The notes beneath the pieces were generated by a model. It was not told where the DNA came from and made no database searches. It saw nothing but the letters and a program-made list of their open reading frames with translations. A stretch of 64,000 nt of DNA. Source: Rhodospirillales bacterium (GTDB taxonomy: Bacteria > Pseudomonadota > Alphaproteobacteria > Rhodospirillales > Defluviicoccaceae). Each line of letters opens with the position of its first letter. The stretch's first letter is position 1. The position numbers and the translations under genes were made by a program. The stretch lies in NCBI GenBank assembly GCA_016712595.1, contig JADJQT010000001.1, positions 1,093,501-1,157,500 on the forward strand, in the 5' to 3' direction. Positions 18,576-28,394 of the stretch are shown piece by piece.

Positions 18576-20027
18576 GTGAGCAACGACGACGCCCCCCCAC
18601 CAATTACCGCATTTGCGACGACACCTGAAGCCGATGCCGTGGCGGACGTTAGCCGCATGTGGGGAGGCCGCTTCGCGGCGGGCCCGTCGGCGGTGATGCA
18701 GGCGATCAATGTCTCCATTGATTTCGACTGCCGACTCGTCGATCAGGACGTCGCGGCCTCGAAAGCCCATGTAACGATGCTCTCGCAACAGGGAATCGTC
18801 GCGCAGGCGGACGCGGATGTGATCCTGCGCGGCCTGGATCAGGTGCACGCCGAACATCGGAACGGCACTTTGTCGTTCAGTCGGGAGCTTGAGGACGTTC
18901 ATATGAACGTCGAGGATCGGCTCGCCCGGTTGATCGGCGAGCCGGCGGGCCGTCTGCACACCGCGCGCTCGCGCAACGATCAGGTGGCGACGGATTTTCG
19001 CCTGTGGGTGCGCGATTCCATTGATGCGCTCGATCGTATGGTCACTGAACTCCAGCGGGTGCTGATCGAGCAGGCCGACCGGCACGCCGCTTCGATCATG
19101 CCGGGGTTTACCCATCTGCAGGCGGCGCAGCCGGTCACGCTCGGCCATCACCTGCTTGCCTATGTCGAGATGCTGGGACGCGATCGCGGCCGGCTCCGTG
19201 ACGCGCGCGCGCGGCTCAACGAGTGCCCGCTCGGCGCGGCAGCACTGGCCGGCACCTCCTTTCCCATCGACCGGCGGGCGAGCGCGGCGGCGCTTGGTTT
19301 CGATCGTCCATGCGCGAATTCGCTGGACGCCGTGTCCGATCGCGACTTTGCCTTGGAGTTTCTCGCCGTCGCCGCCGTCCTCGCGGTGCATCTGTCGCGG
19401 CTTGCCGAGGAAATCGTCGTCTGGGCGTGTGAACAGTTCGGTTTCTTGCGGCTCTCCGACGAATTCTCCACCGGCAGCTCGATCATGCCGCAAAAGCGCA
19501 ATCCCGACGCCGCCGAGCTGACCAGGGCCAAGACCGGACGGATCATCGGCGCGCTGACGGGGCTGCTCGTCGTCATGAAGGGGCTGCCGCTCGCCTACGC
19601 CAAGGACATGCAGGAGGACAAGGAGCCGGTGTTCGAGGCGTTCGATACCTTGCAGCTTTGCCTTGCGGCTACCGCCGGGATGATCGCCACCGCCACGTTC
19701 GATACCGCCCGGCTTCGCGCGGCGGCGGAGCGGGGGTTTCCCTCCGCCACCGACCTCGCGGACTGGCTGGTTCGCGTCAAGGGATTGCCGTTTCGGCGGG
19801 CCCATCATATCGCTGGTGCTATCGTCAAAGAAGCCGAGCGACGAGGGTGTGCGCTCGACGTCATGCCTCTTGATGCCATGCAGGCGATTGATCCGGTAAT
19901 TACCGACGATGTTTTCGGCGTTCTCGGTATTGACGCTTCGGTCGCCAGCCGCCGATCGGAGGGCGGCACGGCGCCGGAGCGGGTGCGCGAAGCGGTGGCG
20001 GAAGCCCGCCGCCGCTTTCTTCCCTGA
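18576..20027 (+). CDS. argH: Argininosuccinate lyase
   Basis: A 483-residue cytosolic enzyme that splits argininosuccinate to arginine and fumarate. MWGGRFAAGPSAVMQAINVS, RTARSRNDQVATDFRLW-like HTARSRNDQ, THLQAAQPVTLGHH and the fumarase-superfamily signature GSSIMPQKRNPDAAE are all present. GTG 18576 gives an N-terminal stretch of about 27 residues before MWGGRF, which the family often has; ATG 18657 is the alternative. tlpA is divergent. Confidence 0.96.
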   Translation: MSNDDAPPPITAFATTPEADAVADVSRMWGGRFAAGPSAVMQAINVSIDFDCRLVDQDVAASKAHVTMLSQQGIVAQADADVILRGLDQVHAEHRNGTLSFSRELEDVHMNVEDRLARLIGEPAGRLHTARSRNDQVATDFRLWVRDSIDALDRMVTELQRVLIEQADRHAASIMPGFTHLQAAQPVTLGHHLLAYVEMLGRDRGRLRDARARLNECPLGAAALAGTSFPIDRRASAAALGFDRPCANSLDAVSDRDFALEFLAVAAVLAVHLSRLAEEIVVWACEQFGFLRLSDEFSTGSSIMPQKRNPDAAELTRAKTGRIIGALTGLLVVMKGLPLAYAKDMQEDKEPVFEAFDTLQLCLAATAGMIATATFDTARLRAAAERGFPSATDLADWLVRVKGLPFRRAHHIAGAIVKEAERRGCALDVMPLDAMQAIDPVITDDVFGVLGIDASVASRRSEGGTAPERVREAVAEARRRFLP

Positions 20028-20294
20028 TCGACCTGACTCGCCCCGCGCCGCGTTGCCCGCGGGTAAGCGCCGACAGCCCTACGGGCGCGCAAGCCGATCG
20101 CCCGACGGGCCCGTGATGCGTGTGTCGCGAAAACGACTCGGTTCGGTCTGTCATCAGGGGAGCGGCCGCTCGGACCGGCGGCGCTATGAATGGGGGCCGC
20201 TGGCGATTGCCGGTCACGGATGACGAGAGCAGCCGAATCGCGCCGCTCTCTTCTGGTTTTCGCGTCCGGCATCCCGCTGATGCGGCAGAGCGTG

Positions 20295-20777
20295 TCAGGT
20301 TGACCAGGCGGGGGGCCGCCTTGCGGCTTCCGGCCATCCATCCGTCTGTCGGAGCGCCTCGCCGAGCACCATGGCGGCGGCAATGGCGACATTGAGCGAG
20401 CGGGCATCCGCTCGCATCGGCACCGCAACACGCGCGTCCACAATCGCATGCACGGCGTCGGGAACCCCGGCGCTTTCCCTGCCGAGCACGAGGGTGTCGT
20501 CGGCGGCAAACGGAAAGCGTGTGTACGGCATCTCGGCCCGCGTCGTCAGCAGGACCAGCCGGCCGGCCGGCCGGCTCGACTGGTACTCTGACCAGGAGGC
20601 GAAGCGATTGACCGCGGCGAGTTGGATGTAATCAAGTCCGGCCCGGCGGAACTGCCGGTCACCGAACACAAAGCCCGCGGGCTCGATGATATCGACGCCG
20701 ACGCCGAGGCAGGCGGCAAGACGGATGATGGTGCCCGCGTTTTGGGGAATGTCGGGCTCGAAAAGGGCAAGGCGCAT
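20295..20777 (-). CDS. trmL: tRNA (cytidine/uridine(34)-2'-O)-methyltransferase
   Basis: A 160-residue SPOUT methyltransferase, the minimal-length TrmL type with only the catalytic knot domain. MRLALFEPDIPQNAGTIIRL is the N-terminal motif. GRESAGVPDAVH and SLNVAIAAAMVLGEALRQ form the SAM-binding trefoil knot. It methylates the wobble base ribose of tRNA-Leu isoacceptors. It is convergent with argH; the 267 bp between the stops show no gene. Confidence 0.92.
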   Translation of the reverse strand: MRLALFEPDIPQNAGTIIRLAACLGVGVDIIEPAGFVFGDRQFRRAGLDYIQLAAVNRFASWSEYQSSRPAGRLVLLTTRAEMPYTRFPFAADDTLVLGRESAGVPDAVHAIVDARVAVPMRADARSLNVAIAAAMVLGEALRQTDGWPEAARRPPAWST

Positions 20778-21089
20778 CGAACGGTGATAAACCGGGACAA
20801 GTCGAACGCCCTGCGCGAAAGGTGCGCGTTTCAGACTTTTCTGCGTAGGGCTTTTAGATTATATGCTGGCGCCGTTGCGTTTTCATACCGCAGGGGCGAA
20901 ATCCACCGGGCGTATGGATACGTACCGAGACCGGGTGGAGTCCGACCTGCGGTCGGCGCCGCGCGATTTTCGTTCAGGGGAACAGGTATGGGCGTCGCCG
21001 GGCGGGACCGGCACGGGCGTCTTCCTTCCAGGGGCTGGACAACCGGCGGTTGATTTCACGCCCCCGAAGATGATTAACGAGGAACTTCC
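20778..21089 (+). other. Intergenic region upstream of petABC
   Basis: 312 bp between the divergent trmL and petA starts. It contains the AT-rich patch TTTTAGATTATATGC around 20850-20865, a plausible -10 region for the pet operon, but no convincing -35 box. An ORF crossing it has no recognisable sequence. GAGGAACTTCC just before 21090 is the petA ribosome-binding site. Confidence 0.35.
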
Positions 21090-21644
21090 ATGGCAGAAAT
21101 GGTGTCAACCTCTCCGCCGCACCCGGTCGAAGGGGACACACGGCGTGACTTCCTGCTCATCGCCGCCGGCGTTGTCGGTGCTGCGGGTGCAGCCTTGGCC
21201 GCATGGCCTTTCATCGACAGCATGAACCCGGCGGCGGACACGCTGGCGCTGGCGTCAACCGGCGTCGATTTGTCGCCGGTCGAAGTCGGTCAGCGCATCA
21301 CTGTCGTCTGGCGCGGTAAGCCGGTGTTTATCGACCACCGCCCGGAGGCGGAAATCAAGGCGGCGCAGGACGTCGACATCAAGACTCTCGTCGATCCGCA
21401 GCCGGACAGCGCCCGGGTTATCAAGCCGGAATGGCTGATCGTGGTCGGCGTGTGCACGCACCTCGGATGCATCCCCCTCGGTCAGAAGTCCGGCGATCCC
21501 CGCAGCCCCTACGGCGGCTGGTTCTGCCCCTGCCATGGATCGATGTACGATACGTCCGGACGCATTCGCCAGGGCCCAGCCCCGAAAAACCTTATCGTGC
21601 CGCCGTATGAGTTCACCGGCGATACGACCATCAAGATCGGCTGA
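21090..21644 (+). CDS. petA: Ubiquinol-cytochrome c reductase, Rieske iron-sulfur subunit
   Basis: A 184-residue bc1 subunit. A twin-arginine-like N-terminus (TRRDFLLIAAG is close to the Tat consensus) leads into a single membrane anchor. The Rieske [2Fe-2S] ligands appear as CTHLGCIPLG and FCPCHGSMYD, each giving Cys and His plus the structural disulfide cysteines. It accepts electrons from ubiquinol at the Qo site and passes them to cytochrome c1. First gene of petABC, 11 bp before petB. Confidence 0.97.
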   Translation: MAEMVSTSPPHPVEGDTRRDFLLIAAGVVGAAGAALAAWPFIDSMNPAADTLALASTGVDLSPVEVGQRITVVWRGKPVFIDHRPEAEIKAAQDVDIKTLVDPQPDSARVIKPEWLIVVGVCTHLGCIPLGQKSGDPRSPYGGWFCPCHGSMYDTSGRIRQGPAPKNLIVPPYEFTGDTTIKIG

Positions 21645-21655
21645 GGAACAGACGC

Positions 21656-22927
21656 ATGGAAGCGCGAACCTGGAAAAACCCGGTCATCGACTGGATCGAT
21701 CGGCGACTGCCTCTCTTTACGATGATGCAGCATGATCTCGTCGACTATCCCACGCCAAAAAATCTCAACTATTGGTGGAATTTCGGCTCGCTCGCGGGCA
21801 TCGTTTTGGTTGTAATGATTGCAACCGGCGTGTTTCTGGCGATGCAGTATACGCCTCACGTCAGCTTCGCCTTCGAGAGCGTCGAGCGCATCATGCGCGA
21901 CGTCAATTACGGCTGGCTCATGCGCTACCTGCACATGAACGGCGCGTCGATGTTCTTCATCGTCGTCTATATCCACATGCTCCGTGGCCTTTATTACGGT
22001 TCGTACAAGGCGCCGCGCGAACTGCTGTGGATTATCGGGGTCTTCATCCTGCTGGCGATGATGGCCACCGCCTTCATGGGCTACGTGTTGCCGTGGGGGC
22101 AGATGAGTTTCTGGGGCGCCACCGTCATCACCAATCTGTTCTCTGCCATTCCGTTGGTGGGCGAGAGCATCGTGACGTGGCTCTGGGGCGGTTTCTCGGT
22201 CGATAACGCGACGTTGAACCGGTTCTTCGCCCTGCACTATCTGTTGCCGTTCATCATTTTTGCGCTGGTCTTCCTGCATCTCGTCGCATTGCATACCAGC
22301 AAGTCGAACAATCCTCTCGGCATCGACGTCAAGGGGCCGCAGGACACGATCCCGTTCACACCCTACTATACGATCAAGGATGCGTTCGGCATTGGCGTCT
22401 TCCTGCTTGTCTATCTCGGGTTTGTCTTTTTCTCCCCCAACTTTTTCGGGGAGCCGGACAACTACATCAAGGCGAACCCGATGGTCACGCCGCCGCATAT
22501 CGTCCCGGAATGGTATTTCCTGCCGTTCTATGCGATCTTGCGGGCGATTACGTTCGATCTGTTCTGGGGGCTGATCCCGGCAAAGCTTCTGGGTGTGTGT
22601 GCGATGTTCGGATCGATCATCGTCATGCTCTTCCTGCCCTGGCTCGATCGCTCGAAGGTACGAAGCGCACGGTTCCGGCCGATCTATAAGCAGTTTTTCT
22701 GGATATTCGTGCTGGACTGCCTAATTCTCGGCTACGTCGGCGCCAATCCGCCGGAAGGATACTTCGTTATCCTTGGCCAAATCGCTACCGCCTACTATTT
22801 TGCTCACTTCCTTATCATCCTGCCGCTGATCAGCATCATCGAGCGACCGCGACCGTTACCCGCTTCGATCAGCGCGGCGGTTACACACGCGGGCGTCGGC
22901 GTTGCGGCAAAGGGGGCCGCGGAATGA
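21656..22927 (+). CDS. petB: Cytochrome b of the bc1 complex
   Basis: A 423-residue, eight-helix integral membrane subunit. Heme-ligand histidine pairs lie in RYLHMNGASMFFIVVYIHML and in the helix with FALHYLLPFIIFALVFLHL. The Qo-site PEWY motif is present (VPEWYFLPFYAI). It carries low- and high-potential b hemes for the proton-motive Q cycle. Its TGA overlaps the petC ATG (ATGA), so translation is coupled. Confidence 0.97.
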   Translation: MEARTWKNPVIDWIDRRLPLFTMMQHDLVDYPTPKNLNYWWNFGSLAGIVLVVMIATGVFLAMQYTPHVSFAFESVERIMRDVNYGWLMRYLHMNGASMFFIVVYIHMLRGLYYGSYKAPRELLWIIGVFILLAMMATAFMGYVLPWGQMSFWGATVITNLFSAIPLVGESIVTWLWGGFSVDNATLNRFFALHYLLPFIIFALVFLHLVALHTSKSNNPLGIDVKGPQDTIPFTPYYTIKDAFGIGVFLLVYLGFVFFSPNFFGEPDNYIKANPMVTPPHIVPEWYFLPFYAILRAITFDLFWGLIPAKLLGVCAMFGSIIVMLFLPWLDRSKVRSARFRPIYKQFFWIFVLDCLILGYVGANPPEGYFVILGQIATAYYFAHFLIILPLISIIERPRPLPASISAAVTHAGVGVAAKGAAE

Positions 22928-23706
22928 AAACCAAATACAATCTGCTTGCGGCGGCAGCTCTGGCGGCGTTCGCCTGGTCTGGTCCGGCGTCCACTCCGGC
23001 ATCGGCCAACGAAGGCGCTGCACTGCCGCACGAGGACTGGAGCTTCAACGGCCTGTTCGGGACCTTCGATCGCGCCCAGGTCCAGCGTGGATTCCAGGTG
23101 TTCAAGGAGGTCTGCCACTCCTGTCACGGGCTGAAATACGTCGCGTTCCGCAACCTGCAATCCATCGGCTATTCACCGGAACAGGTGCAGGCGATCGCGG
23201 CCGAGTTTGAGGTTCAGGACGGGCCGAACGACGAAGGCGATATGTTCATGCGGGCGGCGAAGGCCTCGGATCATGTCCCCGCGCCGTTCGCCAACGATCA
23301 GGCGGCACGGGTCGCCAACAATGGCGCTCTTCCGCCCGATCTGTCGCTGATCGTCGACGCCCGCGCCGGCGGGGCGGACTACGTGCATGCGTTGATGGTC
23401 GGGTTCCGTGATCCTGCCCCGGAGGGATTCAAGCTCCAGGAGGGGATGTACTATAACGACTATTTCCCGGGACATCAGATCGGGATGCCGCCGCCACTGT
23501 CCGACGGTCGCGTCGAGTACGCCGACGGTACGGAAGCAACCCTCGATCAGGAAGCCAAGGACGTGTCCGCCTTTCTCGCCTGGGCGTCGGAGCCCAATCT
23601 CGAGGAACGCAAGCAACTTGGCGTCTCGGTGATGTTGTTCCTGATTGTCTTTACCGCGATCCTTTATGCCGTGAAGCGAAAGATCTGGTTGGACGTACAC
23701 CACTGA
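22924..23706 (+). CDS. petC: Cytochrome c1
   Basis: A 260-residue subunit with a signal peptide (NLLAAAALAAFAWSGPASTPASA), heme c motif VCHSCHGLKYVAFR (CXXCH), axial methionine region FPGHQIGMPPPLSDG, and C-terminal membrane anchor SVMLFLIVFTAILYAVKRKIW. It completes the three-subunit bacterial bc1 complex and hands electrons to soluble or membrane cytochrome c. A strong terminator follows. Confidence 0.97.
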   Translation: MKTKYNLLAAAALAAFAWSGPASTPASANEGAALPHEDWSFNGLFGTFDRAQVQRGFQVFKEVCHSCHGLKYVAFRNLQSIGYSPEQVQAIAAEFEVQDGPNDEGDMFMRAAKASDHVPAPFANDQAARVANNGALPPDLSLIVDARAGGADYVHALMVGFRDPAPEGFKLQEGMYYNDYFPGHQIGMPPPLSDGRVEYADGTEATLDQEAKDVSAFLAWASEPNLEERKQLGVSVMLFLIVFTAILYAVKRKIWLDVHH

Positions 23707-23739
23707 GTCATCCCCAACGCGACAGGAACGATGTTCGGC

Positions 23740-23778
23740 GGCCCCCGCGAATTCTCTCGCGGGGGCCGTCACGTTTTT
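23740..23778 (+). terminator. Rho-independent terminator of petABC
   Basis: An 11-bp perfect GC-rich stem, GGCCCCCGCGA (23740-23750) with TCGCGGGGGCC (23757-23767) around a 6-base loop, followed within a few bases by a run of five T (23774-23778). It lies 34 bp after the petC stop. Confidence 0.85.
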
Positions 23779-23855
23779 GCCAATGCGCGCGGGTTTACTC
23801 GAACTTCTGATTCTCCCATGCTCGTTCACCCTTGAGAACGAAAGTTGAGGCTTTC

Positions 23856-24545
23856 ATGCCGATCCGTAATGCACCGATGTCCACGACGATCACCCAATTG
23901 ATCCGCGCCGCGTCCGTGGTTGCGGTATTGATCCCGGCAGCGGTACGTGCCGCGGACAGCCCGTTGAGCGAGAGCGAGGTTGCTCGAGTGATCGCAACGA
24001 CACATGACCTTGCGCCGCTGTCCGAGAAGTATCGTGACGAGCTCCGTGCCCTGGCGCAATCCGAGTCGGCCAAAGGCACGGCGAAGGACGGCCACAAAGA
24101 TCCGTGCGACATTCCGGCGGCGGTAAAGGCGCATCCTGGCATGCAGGAGATGGAAAAAACGATCAAGAGCCATGGCTATAAGAACGGCGAGCAATATTGT
24201 CGCGCATCGCTCAAGGTGTTTGCCGCGTGCAGTGCCGTAAGGGCTGAGCAGCAGAACCCGAACTGGCGCGACGAACTCGCCCATCCGGAGCAGCGATCAA
24301 AGAAGTTGGATGAGCAGCTTCAGCAGGCCATCGCCAAGGTCGACGCCGATACCAGCATGCCGGACGAGCAGAAGCAGCGGATGGTCCAGCAGATGACGGC
24401 GATGGTGCAGCAGATGAAGAGCCAGGCGGATAGCCCGATGGTCAAGTCGTTGCTCGCCGTCAGTGACGCAGAGATGAAGGTGGTCGCCCCGTCATGTCCG
24501 GATCTGGAGCGCTCGGCGCAGGCTCCGCACGAGCCGCACCCCTAG
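23856..24545 (+). CDS. Hypothetical secreted protein
   Basis: A 229-residue protein with an N-terminal signal peptide (TTITQLIRAASVVAVLIPAAVRA). The mature part is Gln/Lys-rich and mostly helical, with four spaced cysteines (DPCDIP, QYCRAS, AACSAV, PSCPDL) and a helix rich in Gln and Met (QQMTAMVQQMKSQ). ATG 23856 has GAGG five bases upstream; a TTG eight codons earlier is less likely. No family is recognised. It follows petABC after its terminator, so it is probably transcribed separately. Confidence 0.6.
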   Translation: MPIRNAPMSTTITQLIRAASVVAVLIPAAVRAADSPLSESEVARVIATTHDLAPLSEKYRDELRALAQSESAKGTAKDGHKDPCDIPAAVKAHPGMQEMEKTIKSHGYKNGEQYCRASLKVFAACSAVRAEQQNPNWRDELAHPEQRSKKLDEQLQQAIAKVDADTSMPDEQKQRMVQQMTAMVQQMKSQADSPMVKSLLAVSDAEMKVVAPSCPDLERSAQAPHEPHP

Positions 24546-24607
24546 CGGCGAAATCGCTTGGGGCGGCGCCGGGCCTCGCCCGCCGTCGCCCGTTCGTGCC
24601 CACTCGG

Positions 24608-25006
24608 TCAATTGTTCGCGGCGCCTTGCTTTACCCAGAGCCGCAAGATTTCCGTTTGCTGCTTGAGCAGCGGGCGCTGGTTGTGCGGCATGCGCATCTG
24701 CGCCCGGCCTTCGACGAGCACCACCAGATTGCTGGTCAGGGGGTCGCCCGCCACGACGATCGGACCATGCTTGGTCCCCTTCATCAGGCCTTCGTAGCTG
24801 GTCAGGTCGAGGCCGCTGGCCTCGTATCCGGCGCCACCTGGCTTGTGGCATTCGACGCACCGGCTCTGAAGAATCGGCTCGACGTCGAGGGAGTAGCTGA
24901 CCTGCTCCTCGGCGGCGGTGGCCGTCCCGAGCCAAGCGGGAACGACGAGCGCGACGGTGGACAGGATCACGAGTTTGAGCGCGCTACGCGCGGGCGTCCG
25001 GTTCAT
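24608..25006 (-). CDS. Periplasmic c-type cytochrome domain protein
   Basis: A 132-residue protein: signal peptide with LKLVILSTVALVVPAWLGTATA, then a planctomycete-type cytochrome domain with heme motif QSRCVECHKPGG (CXXCH) and MRMPHNQRPLL, which could give the distal methionine. It starts at ATG 25006; the frame is open another 42 codons upstream without family sequence. Likely a small electron carrier, or the sensor-like cytochrome domain that often stands alone. It is convergent with the preceding hypothetical gene. Confidence 0.75.
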   Translation of the reverse strand: MNRTPARSALKLVILSTVALVVPAWLGTATAAEEQVSYSLDVEPILQSRCVECHKPGGAGYEASGLDLTSYEGLMKGTKHGPIVVAGDPLTSNLVVLVEGRAQMRMPHNQRPLLKQQTEILRLWVKQGAANN

Positions 25007-25371
25007 TGTTGGGTTCCCCTGTAGACTGCATTCCCCTGCGGGCGGAGCAATTCCAGCCTGCGAACGGTTCCCGCGTCCTCCACGGTGACATCCCGATCGA
25101 CGGACTCTCCTGCTCGAGCGCGAGTCTAGCATCCGGCCGCGGCAAACCCAACCGCTAGGCGAAGCATCCAGACGGTCCAGCCATGTTATCAGCAGGCGGG
25201 TGCGGAAGGAGTGCCATCCGAAGCCCGTTGAAGCTCACGCGCGTCGATGGATCGCCTGGCGTACGCAAGGGCGGGCCTGGCCTTCGGTGGCTCTTCATCC
25301 GGCTTATGACGTGAGTCTCTCGGCGTCACCGAGCACACCCGCGGCGCCTTCGACATCGCCCAAACGGCACT

Positions 25372-26646
25372 TCATGCGTATTCGGGCAGGGTGAAGAGCT
25401 CGTGCGGCTGGCGAATGCCGCGCAAGCCGTGAAAACCGAGCGAGGTCAGCGGCTCGGCGAGGGCATTGGCGAAATCGGCCGAGATGATCACCGGCCGGGA
25501 CAGCACCTTGCACATGGCTTCTAGTCGCGCGGCCTCATTGCAGGCGGCGCCGATGACGGTGAAGTCGAGGCGACTGGGGGCGCCAACATTGCCGTACATC
25601 ACGTCTCCCAGGTGGAGCCCGATACCGAATCGCAGTGGGGTCTCGCCCTCATCCGCGCGCCGGGCGTTGAGGATCGCCATGCGACCGATAGCGTCGCGCG
25701 CCGCCGTCAGCGCCGCCTTGCAGGCGATATCATCCCCGGCCTCGCTGGTCCGTTCGGCGCCGACCGGGCCGAGCGGAAAGATTGCCAGCACAGCATCACC
25801 GATGAACTTCAGTACCTCGCCGCCATGTCCGAGGACCGCCTCCGCCATGCACTCGAAGTAGTCGTTGAGCAGGTCGAGGTAGGCGCGGCGGGGAAGCGCG
25901 TCAGCCAGCGCCGTCGAGGCGCGCAGATCGCAAAACCAGATGACCGCAAAGATGTCCTCGCCTTCGCCGCGATGGATCAGTCCCCGCCAGACTCGTTCAC
26001 CCGTCAGGCGACCGAGGTAGGTTTCCAGCACCGTTCGAGCGGTGCGCCGTAACGCATGCGTTTCCATCAGGCGGGCGAGCACCGGCATGGCATCGGAGAT
26101 GGTTTGCAACTCGTGCGTGGAAAATCCACCCGGGCGGTCGGTGGCGATCGTCACTGCGCTGATGCGACCGTCGCCGAAGACAAGCGGCAATGCGACGTAA
26201 TCGGTGGCAGATAGCGCCTTGAGCTCCTCAAGGATGGGAAAATCCATCGCCGTGTCCGGAAGATCGAGCCGCCGGCGGACCGCGCCTGCCCCCTGGAAAA
26301 TCAGGGCATAGGGACTTTTCAAGAATAAATCTTGCTGCAGGACGCTCAACGGCGGCCAGAACTCTTCGATCTCGTCGGTATCGCGCCGCCAAGTGTGACT
26401 GAGACCGGCGAGTTGCGGATGCATCGTGCGCAGCGTCAGGCGCAGCCGGAACGTGGGAACACCGGCAGCATTCATCGCGTGTCCCAACCCGCGCGTGAGA
26501 TCCGGGAGAGATCCAATGTTCCAACCGGTCTCCCATAGCCAAGCGATTAGCGGATTGAGCGACCGTTCGGGGGATTGCACGGCGACGGGATCATCGGCCA
26601 ATGCGGCATCTTTCATTACACTCTCACCGGGCATTTCAGCGAACAT
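25372..26646 (-). CDS. Class III adenylate/guanylate cyclase domain protein
   Basis: About 424 residues. The N-terminal half (to about residue 220) resembles the sensory region that precedes many bacterial cyclases, with LSHTWRRDTDEIEEF and a GAF-like segment. The C-terminal cyclase domain has VIWFCDLRASTALADALP (first metal-binding Asp), KFIGDAVLAIFPLG (second Asp), GIGLHLGDVMYGNVGAPSR and DFTVIGAACNEAARLEAM. These fit an active class III catalytic core making cAMP from ATP. Several starts are possible (26706, 26646, 26616); the last has GGTGAG upstream. Confidence 0.8.
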   Translation of the reverse strand: MFAEMPGESVMKDAALADDPVAVQSPERSLNPLIAWLWETGWNIGSLPDLTRGLGHAMNAAGVPTFRLRLTLRTMHPQLAGLSHTWRRDTDEIEEFWPPLSVLQQDLFLKSPYALIFQGAGAVRRRLDLPDTAMDFPILEELKALSATDYVALPLVFGDGRISAVTIATDRPGGFSTHELQTISDAMPVLARLMETHALRRTARTVLETYLGRLTGERVWRGLIHRGEGEDIFAVIWFCDLRASTALADALPRRAYLDLLNDYFECMAEAVLGHGGEVLKFIGDAVLAIFPLGPVGAERTSEAGDDIACKAALTAARDAIGRMAILNARRADEGETPLRFGIGLHLGDVMYGNVGAPSRLDFTVIGAACNEAARLEAMCKVLSRPVIISADFANALAEPLTSLGFHGLRGIRQPHELFTLPEYA

Positions 26647-26884
26647 GGTCAGGACAGAGGACACTATAGAAGTCGCTCCGCATCGGCTCCAGCCCTGCTC
26701 GCGCAACCACAGCTAGCGGAAACGGTTGTCGGGCGAAATCGATGATGTTTACCGATGATACTGGCTGAACAACAACAAGAGTGCCATCTCCAAGAGACGG
26801 CTTGACATACCTCGTTGAAGAACGGCCATACGGGTGCCGGACGTGGGCGCGCTGATCGACGAGTAAGACGCGAAGGACGGCGGA

Positions 26885-28048
26885 ATGATCTTTGACATCG
26901 GATCGATGCTACACCGGGAGATGAGTTCCTGGCGCCGCCACTTGCACGCGCATCCCGAGACGGCATTTCAAGAACATAACACCGCGCAGTTCGTCGCCGA
27001 GACGTTGGCCGGATTTGGTATCGCCGTCCATCGCGGTCTTGCCAGAACCGGCGTCGTCGGGACGCTGAGCACCGGCGCTGGGCCGTCGATCGGCCTGCGT
27101 GCTGACATGGACGCGCTCGGACTCGAGGAGCGCAACGATTTTGCTCATCGCTCGACAAACCCCGGCAAGATGCATGCCTGTGGCCACGACGGCCACACCG
27201 CGATGCTGCTCGGCGCCGCCCGGTATCTGGCGCAGAGCCGCTCATTTCGTGGCACGGTGCATTTTATCTTCCAGCCGGCTGAGGAGAATGAAGCGGGCGG
27301 GCAGGTGATGGTCGAGCAGGGCCTGTTCCGCAAGTTTCCCGTTGATGCCGTATTCGGCCTGCATAATTGGCCGGGTCTGCCCGTCGGTCGCATCGCCGTT
27401 CGCGCGGGGCCGATCATGGCGGCGTGTGACCTCGTCGAAATCACTTTGTGCGGGCGCGGCTGCCACGCGGCGATGCCGCATCATGGAACCGACGTTATCC
27501 TCGCCGCCTCCAGCGTCGTCGGCGCGCTGCACACCCTCGTCGGTCGCGTGGTTGATCCACGCGACTCGGCCATCGTCTCGATCACCCAGGTGCACGCGGG
27601 CGAGACGTGGAACGTCATTCCCGACAAAGCAGTGTTACGTGGCACCGTCCGCACCTTCGAGCCGTCGGTGCAGGACACGCTCGAAACGGCGATCGGTGCG
27701 ACCGCCGAAGCGGCGGCGCGGATGCACCGCTGTGATAGTGCGCTAACCTATCAGCGCAGCTATCCGGCGACGGTGAACGATGCCGGGGCGACGCTTCGTG
27801 CCGCGCATGCCGCCGCCCTGGCGGTCGGGGAGGCCAACGTCGAGCATGATCCGGCGCCGAGCATGGGCTCCGAGGATTTTGCCTTCATGCTGAAGGAAAG
27901 ACCGGGCTGCTATGTGTGGCTCGGCAACGGCGCGACCGACGGCGGTTGTGTCCTTCACAATCCTCACTACGACTTCAACGACGATGCCTTGCCAATCGGC
28001 GCACGATACTGGACGGCACTGGTCGAATCTCTCCTGCCCCGCGATTGA
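26885..28048 (+). CDS. M20-family amidohydrolase (aminoacylase/hippurate hydrolase-like)
   Basis: A 387-residue zinc/manganese-dependent amidohydrolase that removes N-acyl groups from amino acids or related amides. RRHLHAHPETAFQEHNTAQF opens the family; metal ligands sit in KMHACGHDGHTAMLLG and the catalytic glutamate in FIFQPAEENEAGG. The lid/dimerisation domain with HAAMPHHGTD and the late SMGSEDFAFML motif are also present. The true substrate is unknown. Confidence 0.87.
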   Translation: MIFDIGSMLHREMSSWRRHLHAHPETAFQEHNTAQFVAETLAGFGIAVHRGLARTGVVGTLSTGAGPSIGLRADMDALGLEERNDFAHRSTNPGKMHACGHDGHTAMLLGAARYLAQSRSFRGTVHFIFQPAEENEAGGQVMVEQGLFRKFPVDAVFGLHNWPGLPVGRIAVRAGPIMAACDLVEITLCGRGCHAAMPHHGTDVILAASSVVGALHTLVGRVVDPRDSAIVSITQVHAGETWNVIPDKAVLRGTVRTFEPSVQDTLETAIGATAEAAARMHRCDSALTYQRSYPATVNDAGATLRAAHAAALAVGEANVEHDPAPSMGSEDFAFMLKERPGCYVWLGNGATDGGCVLHNPHYDFNDDALPIGARYWTALVESLLPRD

Positions 28049-28394
28049 CACCAGCCCGCCGCTGGGCTGGCCTCGCGATCGGAGCGTAACTGCGGGGGAA
28101 GATGACGCGGACGGGATGGCAGCGCGGGTTATTCCCCCCTGGGATGCCCCCCGGAGCGGTGCAAGTGCCGGGAGGACCAGCCTTTCTGCGTTTCTCCACG
28201 CCGCGGCGGCACGGTAAGCCACAGGCGGTGAGCTGCAGGGCGGGTAGGAGGGGCGGGCCCGTAGAGCGCGGGCCGGGGTTTCGGATGCGCCCTGCCGGAG
28301 GCCCGACGATCAGGTCCACCGCCCGCGTGCCTGTATCCTCAGTCCGGGCATCCGGCCGCGGCGAGGCGGGACCGGCAAGATCATACCTTCGTGT
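28049..28394. other. Intergenic region, nothing recognised
   Basis: 346 bp between the convergent amidohydrolase and leucine-dehydrogenase-like genes. It is GC-rich with several short C- and G-runs. No gene, tRNA or T-tailed hairpin was found. Confidence 0.4.

Noticed and set aside
20028..20294. Terminator between convergent argH and trmL
   Set aside because: No stem with a T-tract on either strand could be found by eye.
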